In this document: in pieces, positions 1-11,600 of the stretch
Numbering within the stretch: position 1 is the first letter of the stretch
How the letters are laid out: each line of letters starts with the position of its first letter
NCBI GenBank assembly: GCA_963971285.1
Contig: OZ020246.1
Location: 13,003,217 to 13,067,216, forward strand
Source of the DNA: Astropecten irregularis
Lineage: Eukaryota > Echinodermata > Asteroidea > Paxillosida > Astropectinidae
Direction: 5' to 3'
Length of the DNA: 64,000 nt
The notes under the pieces: model-generated
Told to the model about the DNA's origin: nothing
The model's input: the letters and a program-made list of their open reading frames with translations, nothing else
The model's database searches: none
Made by a program: the position numbers and the translations under genes

Positions 1-192
1 AACTTCATAATTTTTTGTCCAGACATTAAAAACTCTAATCTGACATCGGACTTGCTTGAAATATATCAAAATTTGGCATTATCATCACGGGTCAAAAAGT
101 GGATGCTTTCACCAGGTCCGGACCTGATGGCCATCGGCCATTTTTCACCAGGTCCGGACCTGATAGGGAGGGGTCCCGGGTGCGAGACCCGA

Positions 193-386
193 AACTTCAT
201 AATTTTTTTTCCAGACATTAAAAAATCTAATCTGACATCGGACTCGCTTTAAATGTATCAAAATTTGGCATTATCATCACGGGTCAAAAAGAGGATGTTT
301 TCACCAGGTCCGGACCTGATGGCCATCGGCCATTTTTCACCAGGTCCGGACCTGATAGCCAGGGGGGTCCCGGGTGCGAGACCCGA
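193..386 (+). repeat. 194-bp monomer with expanded G-run
   Basis: Two extra G residues occur in the G-run before TCCCGGG (six G instead of four, at about 362-367). This is the only such expansion I saw. It shifts the reading frame by two, which would be damaging in a coding repeat. Confidence 0.85.
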
Positions 387-770
387 AACTTGATAATTTT
401 TTTTCCAGACATTAAAAAATCTAATCTGACATCGGACTCGCTTGAAATATATCAAAATTTGGCATTATCATCACAGGTCAAAAAGTGGATGTTTTCACCA
501 GGTCCGGACCTGACGGCCATCGGCCATTTTTCACCAGGTCCGGACCTGATAGCCAGGGGTCCCGGGTGCGAGACCCGAAACTTGATAATTTTTTTTCCAG
601 ACATTAAAAAATCTAATCTGACATCGGACTCGCTTGAAATATATCAAAATTTGGCATTATCATCACGGGTCAAAAAGTGGATGTTTTCGCCAGGTCCGGA
701 CCTGATGGCCATCGGCCATTTTTCACCAGGTCCGGACCTGATAGCCAGGGGTCCCGGGTGCGAGACCCGA

Positions 771-926
771 AACTTCATAATTTTTTTTCCAGACATTAAA
801 AAATCTAATCTGACATCGGACTTGCTTGAAATATATCAAAATTTGGCATTATCATCACGGGTCAAAAAGTGGATGTTTTCACCAGGTCCGGACCTGATAG
901 CCAGGGGTCCCGGGTGCGAGACCCGA
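771..926 (+). repeat. 156-bp short monomer (36-bp deletion), copy 1
   Basis: The unit lacks exactly 36 bp, the distance between palindromes 1 and 2, so it keeps a single CAGGTCCGGACCTG. This fits replication slippage or unequal exchange between the two internal copies. Loss of 12 codons keeps the open frame. Confidence 0.92.
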
Positions 927-2270
927 AACTTCATAATTTGTTTTCCAGACATTAAAAAATCTAATCTGACATCGGACTCGCTTGAAATATATCAAAATTT
1001 GGCATTATCATCACGGGTCAAAAAGTGGATGTTTTCACCAGGTCCGGACCTGATGGCCATCGGCCATTTTTCACCAGGTCCAGACCTGATAGACAGGGGT
1101 CCCAGGTGCGAGACCCGAAACTTCATAATTTTTTTTCCAGACATTAAAAAATCTAATCTGACATCGGACTCGCTTGAAATATAGCAAAATTTGGCATTAT
1201 CATCACGGGTCAAAAAGTGGATGTTTTCACCAGGTCCGGACCTGATGGCCATCGGCCATTTTTCAACAGGTCCAGACCTGATAGCCAGGGGTCCCGGGTG
1301 CGAGACCCGAAACTTCATAATTTTTTGTCCAGACATTAAAAACTCTAATCTGACATCGGACTTGCTTGAAATATATCAAAATTTGGCATTATCATCACGG
1401 GTCAAAAAGTGGATGTTTTCACCAGGTCCGGACCTGATGGCCATCGGCCATTTTTCACCAGGTCCGGACCTGATAGGGAGGGGTCCCGGGTGCGAGACCC
1501 GAAACTTCATAATTTTTTTTCCAGACATTAAAAAATCTAATCTGACATCGGACTCGCTTTAAATGTATCAAAATTTGGCATTATCATCACGGGTCAAAAA
1601 GAGGATGTTTTCACCAGGTCCGGACCTGATAGCCATCGGCCATTTTTCACCAGGTCCGGACCTGATAGCAAGGGGTCCCGGGTGCGAGACCCGAAACTTC
1701 ACAATTTTTTTTCCAGACATTAAAAAATCTAATCTGACATCGGACTCGCTTGAAATATATCAAAATTTGGCATTATCATCACGGGTCAAAAAGTGGATGT
1801 TTTCACCAGGTCCGGACCTGATGGCCATCGGCCATTTTTCACCAGGTCCGGACCTGATAGCCAGGGGTCCCGGGTGCGAGACCAGAAACTTGATTATTTT
1901 TTTTCCAGACATTAAAAAATCTAATCTGACATCGGACTCGCTTGAAATATATCAAAATTTGGCATTATCATCACAGGTCAAAAAGTGGATGTTTTCACCA
2001 GGTCCGGACCTGACGGCCATCGGCCATTTTTCACCAGGTCCGGACCTGATAGCCAGGGGTCCCGGGTGCGAGACCCGAAATTTCATAATTTTTTTTCCAG
2101 ACATTAAAAAATCTAATCTCACATCGGACTCGCTTGAAATATATCAAAATTTGGCATTATCATCACGGGTCAAAAAGTGGATGTTTTCACCAGGTCCGGA
2201 CCTGATGGCCATCGGCCATTTTTCACCAGGTCCGGACCTGATAGCCAGGGGTCCCGGGTGCGAGACCCGA

Positions 2271-2426
2271 AACTTCATAATTTTTTTTCCAGACATTAAA
2301 AAATCTAATCTGACATCGGACTTGCTTGAAATATATCAAAATTTGGCATTATCATCACGGGTCAAAAAGTGGATGTTTTCACCAGGTCCGGACCTGATAG
2401 CCAGGGGTCCCGGGTGCGAGACCCGA
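2271..2426 (+). repeat. 156-bp short monomer (36-bp deletion), copy 2
   Basis: It has the same 36-bp loss as the unit at 771, with the same left neighbours at a lag of 1500 bp. It is most likely a duplicated descendant, not a new deletion. Confidence 0.92.
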
Positions 2427-4154
2427 AACTTCATAATTTTTTTTCCAGACATTAAAAACTCTAATCTGACATCGGACTCGCTTGAAATATATCAAAATTT
2501 GGCATTATCATCACGGGTCAAAAAGTGGATGTTTTCACCAGGTCCGGACCTGACGGCCATCGGCCATTTTTCACCAGGTCCGGACCTGATAGCCAGGGGT
2601 CCCGGGTGCGAGACCCGAAACTTGATAATTTTTTTTCCAGACATTAAAAAATCTAATCTGACATCGGACTCGCTTGAAATATATCAAAATTTGGCATTAT
2701 CATCACGGGTCAAAAAGTGGATGTTTTCGCCAGGTCCGGACCTGATGGCCATCGGCCATTTTTCACCAGGTCCGGACCTGATAGCCAGGGGTCCCGGGTG
2801 CGAGACCCGAAACTTCATAATTTGTTTTCCAGACATTAAAAAATCTAATCTGACATCGGACTCGCTTGAAATATATCAAAATTTGGCATTATCATCACGG
2901 GTCAAAAAGTGGATGTTTTCACCAGGTCCGGACCTGATGGCCATCGGCCATTTTTCAACAGGTCCAGACCTGATAGCCAGGGGTCCCGGGTGCGAGACCC
3001 GAAACTTCATAATTTTTTGTCCAGACATTAAAAACTCTAATCTGACATCGGACTTGCTTGAAATATATCAAAATTTGGCATTATCATCACGGGTCAAAAA
3101 GTGGATGTTTTCACCAGGTCCGGACCTGATGGCCATCGGCCATTTTTCACCAGGTCCGGACCTGATAGGGAGGGGTCCCGGGTGCGAGACCCGAAACTTC
3201 ATAATTTTTTTTCCAGACATTAAAAAATCTAATCTGACATCGGACTCGCTTTAAATGTATCAAAATTTGGCATTATCATCACGGGTCAAAAAGAGGATGT
3301 TTTCACCAGGTCCGGACCTGATAGCCATCGGCCATTTTTCACCAGGTCCGGACCTGATAGCCAGGGGTCCCGGGTGCGAGACCCGAAACTTCATATTTTT
3401 TTTTCCAGACATTAAAAAATCTAATCTGACATCGGACTCGCTTGAAATATATCAAAATTTGGCATTATCATCACGGGTCAAAAAGTGGATGTTTTCACCA
3501 GGTCCGGACCTGATGGCCATCGGCCATTTTTCACCAGGTCCGGACCTGATAGCCAGGGGTCCCGGGTGCGAGACCCGAAACTTCATAATTTTTTTTCCAG
3601 ACATTAAAAAATCTAATCTGACATCGGACTCGCTTGCAATATATCAAAATTTGGCATTATCATCACGGGTCAAAAAGTGGATGTTTTCACCAGGTCCGAA
3701 CCTGATGGCCATTGGCCATTTTTCACCAGGTCCAGACCTTATAGCAAGGGGTCCCGGGTGCGAGACCCGAAACTTCATAATTTTTTTTCCAGACATTAAA
3801 AAATCTAATCTGACATCGGACTCGCTTGAAATATATCAAAATTTGGCATTATCATCACAGGTCAAAAAGTGGATGTTTTCACCAGGTCCGGACCTGATGG
3901 CCATCGGCCATTTTTCACCAGGTCCGGACTTGATAGCCAGGGGTCCCGGGTGCGAGACCCGAAATTTCATAATTTTTTTTCCAGACATTAAAAAATCTAA
4001 TCTCACATCGGACTCGCTTGAAATATATCAAAATTTGGCATTATCATCACGGGTCAAAAAGTGGATGTTTTCACCAGGTCCGGACCTGATGGCCATCGGC
4101 CATTTTTCACAAGGTCCGGACCTGATAGCCAGGGGTCCCGGGTGCGAGACCCGA

Positions 4155-4310
4155 AACTTCATAATTTTTTTTCCAGACATTAAAAAATCTAATCTGACAT
4201 CGGACTTGCTTGAAATATATCAAAATTTGGCATTATCATCACGGGTCAAAAAGTGGATGTTTTCACCAGGTCCGGACCTGATAGCCAGGGGTCCCGGGTG
4301 CGAGACCCGA
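4155..4310 (+). repeat. 156-bp short monomer (36-bp deletion), copy 3
   Basis: It has the same 36-bp loss, 1884 bp (156 plus nine times 192) after the previous short unit. It shares the CTTGCTT variant with the other left-domain short units. Confidence 0.92.
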
Positions 4311-5462
4311 AACTTCATAATTTTTTTTCCAGACATTAAAAACTCTAATCTCACATCGGACTCGCTTGAAATATATCAAAATTTGGCATTATCATCACAG
4401 GTCAAAAAGAGGATCTTTTCACCAGGTCCGGACCTGATAGCCATCGGCCATTTTTCACCAGGTCCGGACCTGATAGCCAGGGGTCCCGGGTGCGAGACCC
4501 GAAACTTCATAATTTTTTTTCCAGACATTAAAAAATCTAATCTGACATGGGACTCGCTTGAAATATATCAAAATTTGGCATTATCATCACGGGTCAAAAA
4601 GTGGATGTTTTCACCAGGTCCGGACCTGATGGCCATCGGCCATTTTTCACCAGGTCCGGACCTGATAGCCAGGGGTCCCGGGTACGAGACCCGAAACTTC
4701 ATAATTTTTTTTCCAGACATTAAAAAATCTAATCTGACATCGGACTCGCTTGAAATATATCAAAATTTGCCATTATCATCACGGGTCAAAAAGTGGATGT
4801 TTTCACCAGGTCCGGACCTGATAGCCATCGGCCATTTTTCACCAGGTCCGGACCTGATAGCCAGGGGTCCCGGGTGCGAGACCCGAAACTTAATAATTTT
4901 TTTTCCAGACATTAAAAAATCTAATCTGACATCGGACTTGCTTGAAATATATCAAAATTTGGCATTATCATCACGGGTCAAAAAGTGGATGTTTTCACCA
5001 GGTCCGGACCTGATGGCCATCGGCCATTTTTCACCAGGTCCGGACCTGATAGCCAGGGGTCCCGGGTGCGAGACCCGAAACTTAATAATTTTTTTTCCAG
5101 ACATTAAAAAATCTAATCTGACATCGGACTTGCTTGAAATATATCAAAATTTGGCATTATCATCACGGGTCAAAAAGTGGATGTTTTCACCAGGTCCGGA
5201 CCTGATGGCCATCAGCCATTTTTCACCAGGTCCGGACCTGATAGCCAGGGGTCCCGGGTGCGAGACCCGAAACTTCATAATTTTTTTTCCAGACATTAAA
5301 AAATCTAATCTGACATCGGACTCGCTTGAAATATATCAAAATTTGGCATTATCATCACGGGTCAAAAAGTGGATGTTTTCACCAGGTCTGGACCTGATGG
5401 CCATCGGCCATTTTTCACCAGGTCCGGACCTGATAGCCAGGGGTCCCCGGTGCGAGACCCGA

Positions 5463-5656
5463 AACTTCTTAATTTTTTTTCCAGACTTAAAAAAATCTAA
5501 TCTGACATCGGACTCGCTTGAAATATATCAAAATTTTTTTCATTATCATCACGGGTCAAAAGGTGGATGTTTTCACCAGGTCCGGACCTGATGGCCATCG
5601 GCCATTTTTCACCAGGTCCGGACCTGATAGCCAGGGGTCCCGGGTGCGAGACCCGA
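5463..5656 (+). repeat. 194-bp monomer type with T-rich 'aaaattttttt' change (first of about 25)
   Basis: In this class the 'aaaatttggcatt' segment becomes 'aaaatttttttcatt' (+2 bp) and the downstream AAAAAG usually becomes AAAAGG. I count about 25 copies, the first here and the last near 48780. None occurs in the left or right domain. Spacings are mostly 1345, 1920, 2301-2305, 2496 and 578/194 bp. The +2 shifts the reading frame, so every long open frame entering such a unit ends a few codons later. It is the best marker of the central domain. Confidence 0.9.
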
Positions 5657-8600
5657 AACTTCATAATTTTTTTTCCAGACATTAAAAAATCTAATCTGAC
5701 ATCGGACTCCCTTGAAATATATCAAAATTTGGCATTATCATCACGGGTCAAAAAGTGGATGTTTTCACCAGGTCCTGACCTGATGGCCATCGGCCATTTT
5801 TCACCAGGTCCGGACCTGATAGCCAGGGGTCCCCGGTGCGAGACCCGAAACTTCTTAATTTTTTTTCCAGACTTAAAAAAATCTAATCTGACATCGGACT
5901 CGCTTGAAATATATCAAAATTTGGCATTATCATCACGGGTCAAAAAGTGGATGTTTTCACCAGGTCCGGACCTGATAGCCATCGGCCATTTTTCACCAGG
6001 TCCGGACCTGATAGCCAGGGGTCCCGGGTGCGAGACCCGAAACTTAATAATTTTTTTTCCAGACATTAAAAAATCTAATCTGACATCGGACTTGCTTGAA
6101 ATATATCAAAATTTGGCATTATCATCACGGGTCAAAAAGTGGATGTTTTCACCAGGTCCGGACCTGATGGCCATCGGCCATTTTTCACCAGGTCCGGACC
6201 TGATAGCCAGGGGTCCCCGGTGCGAGACCCGAAACTTCTTAATTTTTTTTCCAGACTTAAAAAAATCTAATCTGACATCGGACTCGCTTGAAATATATCA
6301 AAATTTGGCATTATCATCACGGGTCAAAAAGTGGATGTTTTCACCAGGTCCGGACCTGATGGCCATCGGCCATTTTTCACCAGGTCCGGACCTGATAGCC
6401 AGGGGTCCCGGGTGCGAAACCCAAAACTTCATAATTTTTTTTCCAGACGTTAAAAAATCTAATCTGACATCAGACTCGCTTGAAATATATCAAAATTTGG
6501 CATTATCATCACGGGTCAAAAAGTGGATGTTTTCACCAGGTCCGGACCTGATGGCCATCGGCCATTTTTCACCAGGTCCAGACCTGATAGACAGGGGTCC
6601 CGGGTGCGAGACCCGAAACTTCATAATTTTTTTTCCAGACATTAAAAAATCTAATCTGACATCGGACTCGCTTGAAATATATCAAAATTTGGCATTATCA
6701 TCACGGGTCAAAAAGTGGATGTTTTCACCAGGTCCGGACCTGATGGCCATCGGCCATTTTTCACCAGGTCCGGACCTGATAGCCAGGGGTCCCGGGTACG
6801 AGACCCGAAACTTCATAATTTTTTTTCCAGACATTAAAAAATCTAATCTGACATCGGACTCGCTTGAAATATATCAAAATTTGCCATTATCATCACGGGT
6901 CAAAAAGTGGATGTTTTCACCAGGTCCGGACCTGATAGCCATCGGCCATTTTTCACCAGGTCCGGACCTGATAGCCAGGGGTCCCGGGTGCGAGACCCGA
7001 AACTTAATAATTTTTTTTCCAGACATTAAAAAATCTAATCTGACATCGGACTTGCTTGAAATATATCAAAATTTGGCATTATCATCACGGGTCAAAAAGT
7101 GGATGTTTTCACCAGGTCCGGACCTGATGGCCATCGGCCATTTTTCACCAGGTCCGGACCTGATAGCCAGGGGTCCCCGGTGCGAGACCCGAAACTTCTT
7201 AATTTTTTTTCCAGACTTAAAAAAATCTAATCTGACATCGGACTCGCTTGAAATATATCAAAATTTGGCATTATCATCACGGGTCAAAAAGTGGATGTTT
7301 TCACCAGGTCCGGACCTGATGGCCATCGGCCATTTTTCACCAGGTCCGGACCTGATAGCCAGGGGTCCCGGGTGCGAAACCCAAAACTTCATAATTTTTT
7401 TTCCAGACGTTAAAAAATCTAATCTGACATCAGACTCGCTTGAAATATATCAAAATTTGGCATTATCATCACGGGTCAAAAAGTGGATGTTTTCACCAGG
7501 TCCGGACCTGATGGCCATCGGCCATTTTTCACCAGGTCCAGACCTGATAGACAGGGGTCCCGGGTGCGAGACCCGAAACTTCATAATTTTTTTTCCAGAC
7601 ATTAAAAAATCTAATCTGACATCGGACTCGCTTGAAATATATCAAAATTTGGCATTATCATCACGGGTCAAAAAGTGGATGTTTTCACCAGGTCCGGACC
7701 TGATGGCCATCGGCCATTTTTCACCAGGTCCGGACCTGATAGCCAGGGGTCCCGGGTACGAGACCCGAAACTTCATAATTTTTTTTCCAGACATTAAAAA
7801 ATCTAATCTGACATCGGACTCGCTTGAAATATATCAAAATTTGCCATTATCATCACGGGTCAAAAAGTGGATGTTTTCACCAGGTCCGGACCTGATAGCC
7901 ATCGGCCATTTTTCACCAGGTCCGGACCTGATAGCCAGGGGTCCCGGGTGCGAGACCCGAAACTTAATAATTTTTTTTCCAGACATTAAAAAATCTAATC
8001 TGACATCGGACTTGCTTGAAATATATCAAAATTTGGCATTATCATCACGGGTCAAAAAGTGGATGTTTTCACCAGGTCCGGACCTGATGGCCATCGGCCA
8101 TTTTTCACCAGGTCCGGACCTGATAGCCAGGGGTCCCGGGTGCGAGACCCGAAACTTAATAATTTTTTTTCCAGACATTAAAAAATCTAATCTGACATCG
8201 GACTTGCTTGAAATATATCAAAATTTGGCATTATCATCACGGGTCAAAAAGTGGATGTTTTCACCAGGTCCGGACCTGATGGCCATCAGCCATTTTTCAC
8301 CAGGTCCGGACCTGATAGCCAGGGGTCCCGGGTGCGAGACCCGAAACTTCATAATTTTTTTTCCAGACATTAAAAAATCTAATCTGACATCGGACTCGCT
8401 TGAAATATATCAACATTTGGCATTATCATCACGGGTCAAAAAGTGGATGTTTTCACCAGGTCCGGACCTGATGGCCATCGGCCATTTTTCACCAGGTCCG
8501 GACCTGATAGCCAGGGGTCCCCGGTGCGAGACCCGAAACTTCTTAATTTTTTTTCCAGACTTAAAAAAATCTAATCTGACATCGGACTCGCTTGAAATAT

Positions 8601-8665
8601 ATCAAAATTTTTTTCATTATCATCACGGGTCAAAAGGTGGATGTTTTCACCAGGTCCGGACCTGA
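5567..8665 (+). other. Longest open frame (1032 codons), judged non-coding
   Basis: The frame is open across about 16 monomers because each 192-bp unit is 64 codons with no in-frame stop. It ends where a 194-bp unit shifts the frame. The translation is a 64-residue repeat containing SPGPDL twice. I judge it non-coding because variation between copies is mostly amino-acid changing (ggc/agc, ggg/cgg, atg/ata, tgc/tac, ttc/tta, cga/caa). Indels of 1, 2, 4, 11 and 62 bp are tolerated throughout, and there is no distinct start or promoter context. A transcribed repeat peptide cannot be fully excluded. Confidence 0.85.
5925..8137 (+). repeat. Tandem duplication, 960-bp (5-monomer) period
   Basis: Bases 5925-7177 match 6885-8137 at a lag of 960. 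Shared private variants include the gcgaaacccaaaac form (6415 and 7375), the agacagg form (6591 and 7551), gggtacgag (6796 and 7756) and ttgccatt (6884 and 7844). Outside these limits the two sides differ at once: g/c at 5924/6884 and c/g at 7178/8138. Confidence 0.88.
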
Positions 8666-11600
8666 TGGCCATCAGCCATTTTTCACCAGGTCCGGACCTG
8701 ATAGCCAGGGGTCCCGGGTGCGAAACCCAAAACTTCATAATTTTTTTTCCAGACGTTAAAAACTCTAATCTGACATCAGACTCGCTTGAAATATATCAAA
8801 ATTTGGCATTATCATCACGGGTCAAAAAGTGGATGTTTTCACCAGGTCCGGACCTGATGGCCATCGGCCATTTTTCACCAGGTCCGGACCTGATAGCCAG
8901 GGGTCCCGGGTGCGAGACCCGAAACTTCATAATTTTTTTCCAGACATTAAAAAATCTAATCTGACATCTGACTCGCTTGAAATATATCAAAATTTGGCAT
9001 TATCATCACGGGTCAAAAAGTGGATGTTTTCACCAGGTACCTGATGGCCATCAGCCATTTTTCACCTGGTCCGGACCTGATAGCCAGGGGTCCCGGGTGC
9101 GAGACCCGAAACTTCATAATTTTTTTTCCAGACATTAAAAAATCTAATCTGACATCGGACTCGCTTGAAATATATCAAAATTTGGCCTTATCATCACGGG
9201 TCAAAAAGTGAATGTTTTCACCAGGTCCGGACCTGATGGCCATCGGCCATTTTTCACCAGGTCCGGACCTGATAGCCAGGGGTCCCGGGTGCGAGACCCG
9301 AAACTTCATAATTTTTTTTCCAGACATTAAAAAATCTAATCTTACATCGGACTTGCTTGAAATATATCAAAATTTGGCATTATAATCACGGGTCAAAAAG
9401 TGGATGTTTTCACCAGGTCCGGACCTGATAGCCATCGGCCATTTTTCACCAGGTCCGGACCTGATAGCCAGGGGTCCCGGGTGCGAGACCCGAAACTTAA
9501 TAATTTTTTTTCCAGACATTAAAAAATCTAATCTGACATCGGACTTGTTTGAAATATATCAAAATTTGGCATTATCATCACGGGTCAAAAAGTGGATGTT
9601 TTCACCAGGTCCGGACCTGATGGCCATCGGCCATTTTTCACCAGGTCCGGACCTGATAGCCAGGGGTCCCCGGTGCGAGACCCGAAACTTCTTAATTTTT
9701 TTTCCAGACTTAAAAAAATCTAATCTGACATCGGACTCGCTTGAAATATATCAAAATTTGGCATTATCATCACGGGTCAAAAAGTGGATGTTTTCACCAG
9801 GTCCGGACCTGATGGCCATCGGCCATTTTTCACCAGGTCCGGACCTGATAGCCAGGGGTCCCGGGTGCGAAACCCAAAACTTCATAATTTTTTTTCCAGA
9901 CGTTAAAAACTCTAATCTGACATCGGACTCGCTTGAAATATATCAAAATTTGGCATTATCATCACGGGTCAAAAAGTGGATGTTTTCACCAGGTCCGGAC
10001 CTGATGGCCATCGGCCATTTTTCACCAGGTCCAGACCTGATAGACAGGGGTCCCGGGTGCGAGACCCGAAACTTCATAATTTTTTTTCCAGACATTAAAA
10101 AATCTAATCTGACATCGGACTCGCTTGAAATATATCAAAATTTGGCATTATCATCACGGGTCAAAAAGTGGATGTTTTCACCAGGTCCGGACCTGATGGC
10201 CATCGGCCATTTTTCACCAGGTCCGGACCTGATAGCCAGGGGTCCCGGGTACGAGACCCGAAACTTCATAATTTTTTTTCCAGACATTAAAAAATCTAAT
10301 CTGACATCGGACTCGTTTGAAATATATCAAAATTTGCCATTATCATCACGGGTCAAAAAGTGGATGTTTTCACCAGGTCCGGACCTGATAGCCATCGGCC
10401 ATTTTTCACCAGGTCCGGACCTGATAGCCAGGGGTCCCGGGTGCGAGACCCGAAACTTAATAATTTTTTTTCCAGACATTAAAAAATCTAATCTGACATC
10501 GGACTTGCTTGAAATATATCAAAATTTGGCATTATCATCACGGGTCAAAAAGTGGATGTTTTCACCAGGTCCGGACCTGATGGCCATCGGCCATTTTTCA
10601 CCAGGTCCGGACCTGATAGCCAGGGGTCCCGGGTGCGAGACCCGAAACTTCATAATTTTTTTTCCAGACATTAAAAAATCTAATCTGACATCGGACTCGC
10701 TTGAAATATATCAACATTTGGCATTATCATCAAGGGTCAAAAAGTGGATGTTTTCACCAGGTCCGGACCTGATGGCCATCGGCCATTTTTCACCAGGTCC
10801 GGACCTGATAGCCAGGGGTCCCCGGTGCGAGACCCGAAACTTCTTAATTTTTTTTCCAGACTTAAAAAAATCTAATCTGACATCGGACTCGCTTGAAATA
10901 TATCAAAATTTTTTTCATTATCATCACGGGTCAAAAGGTGGATGTTTTCACCAGGTCCGGACCTGATGGCCATCAGCCATTTTTCACCAGGTCCGGACCT
11001 GATAGCCAGGGGTCCCGGGTGCGAAACCCAAAACTTCATAATTTTTTTTCCAGACGTTAAAAACTCTAATCTGACATCAGACTCGCTTGAAATATATCAA
11101 AATTTGGCATTATCATCACGGGTCAAAAAGTGGATGTTTTCACCAGGTCCGGACCTGATGGCCATCGGCCATTTTTCACCAGGTCCGGACCTGATAGCCA
11201 GGGGTCCCGGGTGCGAGACCCGAAACTTCATAATTTTTTTCCAGACATTAAAAAATCTAATCTGACATCTGACTCGCTTGAAATATATCAAAATTTGGCA
11301 TTATCATCACGGGTCAAAAAGTGGATGTTTTCACCAGGTCCGGACCTGATGGCCATCAGCCATTTTTCACCTGGTCCGGACCTGATAGCCAGGGGTCCCG
11401 GGTGCGAGACCCGAAACTTCATAATTTTTTTTCCAGACATTAAAAAATCTAATCTGACATCGGACTCGCTTGAAATATATCAAAATTTGGCCTTATCATC
11501 ACGGGTCAAAAAGTGAATGTTTTCACCAGGTCCGGACCTGATGGCCATCGGCCATTTTTCACCAGGTCCGGACCTGATAGCCAGGGGTCCCGGGTGCGAG

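Larger units (their letters stand above)
1..5462 (+). repeat. Left domain of the array: 156-bp and TAAATG marked blocks
   Basis: This domain is recognised by three private markers. The first is a 'gctttaaatg' variant, with its TAA at 250, 1560 and 3252. The second is 156-bp monomers at 771, 2271 and 4155. The third is G-interrupted T-runs. TAAATG spacings are 1310 bp (7 monomers: five of 192, one of 194, one of 156) and 1692 bp (9 monomers: eight of 192, one of 156). The 194-bp 'ttttttt' monomer of the central domain is absent until 5463. The blocks are related but do not align at one constant lag (1310, 1500, 1692 and 1884 all occur), so units have gained and lost whole monomers. Confidence 0.85.

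Noticed and set aside
992-1336. Short open frames on the - strand, repeated throughout (61-65 residues, one of 114)
   Set aside because: The minus frame has one stop per monomer (TGA in the complement of atatatcaaaa). The 114-residue case exists only because that stop is mutated near 1184. These are shadows of the repeat.
5567-8665. A 1032-residue repeat protein, and other long open frames on the + strand (for example 1563-3254, 3255-5591, 50319-52400)
   Set aside because: They follow from a stop-free 64-codon monomer. Frameshifting monomers (191, 193, 194, 181, 187, 130 bp) end them at arbitrary places, variation is mostly amino-acid changing, and there is no distinct start region, signal peptide or flanking gene context.
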